A stretch of 8,703 bases of DNA from an uncultured bacterium (GTDB lineage: Bacteria; Actinomycetota; Coriobacteriia; Coriobacteriales; Coriobacteriaceae), in assembly GCA_905215225.1 (NCBI GenBank), contig CAJMPM010000055.1:1-8703 (forward strand), read 5' to 3'. Shown here piece by piece: positions 8,271-8,703 of this stretch. The notes below the pieces were generated by a model. That model did no database searches and was not told the origin of the DNA. It worked only from the letters and a program-made list of their open reading frames with translations. Positions within the stretch are counted from its first letter, which is position 1. Each line of letters begins with the position of its first letter. A program made the position numbers and the translations under genes.

Positions 8271-8522
8271 ATGAAGGTTTCTGAAGTTTCCGAGATCCAG
8301 GCCGATAACCTGGTCCACATGCTCGACGCTTACGCCGAGAAGGGTGGCCACCACCTGAACATCAACGTCTTCAACCGTGAGACGCTGCTCGACGCTCAGG
8401 CTCACCCCGAGAAGTACCCGCAGCTGACCATCCGCGTTTCCGGCTATGCCGTGAACTTCCACACGCTCACCAAGGAGCAGCAGGACGAGGTCATTGCGCG
8501 TACCTTCCACGACAAGTTCTAA
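8271..8522 (+). CDS. Stand-alone glycyl-radical subunit of pyruvate formate-lyase (GrcA/YfiD-like)
   Basis: The 83-aa protein matches the C-terminal end of E. coli PflB: HHLNINVFNRETLLDA, then HPEKYPQLTIRVSGYAVNF and LTKEQQDEVIARTF. Gly58 in RVSGYAV corresponds to Gly734, the residue that the activating enzyme converts to a glycyl radical. In E. coli a separate 127-aa protein of this type (YfiD/GrcA) rescues oxygen-cleaved PFL. Here the N-terminal 26 residues resemble PFL's own linker (NLVHMLDAYAEKGG) rather than the YfiD N-terminus, and the neighbouring pflB lacks the domain, so this is better seen as an essential second subunit than a spare part. An in-frame TGA at 8220 excludes a longer form, and GAAGGAG lies 7 bases before the ATG, a stronger site than that of pflB. 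Automatic annotation may name it grcA. Confidence 0.93.
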   Translation: MKVSEVSEIQADNLVHMLDAYAEKGGHHLNINVFNRETLLDAQAHPEKYPQLTIRVSGYAVNFHTLTKEQQDEVIARTFHDKF

Positions 8523-8581
8523 AGGGGTTTAACTCCCGCAGGATCGCCGGGCCGCTTTGGGTTACTTTCCAAAACGTCCTC

Positions 8582-8634
8582 GGACATGCAAAGGGCTCCG
8601 CCGCGCGAAGCGCGCGGCGGAGCCCTTTGCGTCC
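8582..8634. terminator. Long GC-rich hairpin terminator between convergent genes
   Basis: Arms at 8588-8607 and 8611-8630 are complementary over 20 bp (GCAAAGGGCTCC ... GGAGCCCTTTGC) with a three-base loop. GGAC/GTCC (8582-8585 with 8631-8634) extends the stem past a bulge. There is no T-tract on either side, so it is not a textbook intrinsic terminator. Its position, 65 bases after the small PFL gene and 12 bases after the stop of a minus-strand gene, fits shared transcript ending or 3' protection. Confidence 0.75.
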
Positions 8635-8642
8635 TGACGCTC

Positions 8643-8702
8643 CTATTTGGCAAGGTGTTTTTTAGAATCCATTTTGCGCTCGGCCTCGAAGGCCTGCCTG
8701 TC
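8643..8702 (-). CDS. C-terminal end of an unidentified gene (partial)
   Basis: Reading the minus strand in from the right edge gives 19 codons, DRQAFEAERKMDSKKHLAK, then TAG. The charged, lysine-rich tail and position just before the hairpin look like a real gene end, but an adjacent frame is also open and the fragment is too short to identify. The rest lies outside the window. Confidence 0.45.
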   Translation of the reverse strand, partial: DRQAFEAERKMDSKKHLAK

Positions 8703-8703
8703 C

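Overview
The window looks like chromosome from a GC-rich, fermentative, anaerobic actinobacterium of the gut Coriobacteriia type, with Collinsella as the best guess. This rests on strong G/C third positions, an HPr protein, a highly codon-biased pyruvate formate-lyase (PFL), and a MarR-controlled heterodimeric ABC exporter. The taxonomic call is inference; no rRNA or other marker gene is present. There are no tRNAs, CRISPR arrays or insertion sequences.

Layout. (1) 1-910, plus strand: a hairpin that may end an upstream gene, then ptsH (HPr) and a small four-helix membrane protein. A strong bidirectional terminator follows. (2) 924-5583, minus strand: a tightly overlapped operon read right to left. 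It holds a MarR regulator (GTG start), a large exporter half (788 aa, degenerate ATP site) and its partner half (615 aa, intact ATP site). The genes overlap by GTGA and TAATG junctions, so translation is probably coupled. (3) 5584-6133: a 550-base, more AT-rich divergent intergenic region. It carries a perfect dyad over the marR start codon, an 83-base bulged long hairpin followed by two smaller hairpins, an AT-rich probable promoter zone, and a long structured leader ahead of pflB. (4) 6134-8522, plus strand: a pyruvate formate-lyase encoded in two pieces. A 683-aa protein carries the catalytic barrel and both active-site cysteines but has no glycyl-radical domain. An 83-aa protein is almost exactly that missing domain. 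The 85-base gap between them holds a dyad centred on an extended -10 sequence, a GC-rich hairpin and a strong Shine-Dalgarno. (5) 8523-8703: a 20-bp hairpin terminator, then the last 19 codons of a gene arriving on the minus strand.

How it fits together. HPr links sugar uptake by the PTS to glycolysis, and PFL converts the resulting pyruvate to acetyl-CoA and formate without oxygen. The two PFL pieces must associate to form an active enzyme, because the glycine that carries the radical and the cysteines it acts on are on different polypeptides. The PFL activating enzyme (pflA) is not in the window. The exporter operon is a separate, probably ligand-induced efflux unit. The most unusual content is the split PFL, the regulatory DNA between its halves, and the structured intergenic element at 5662-5794.
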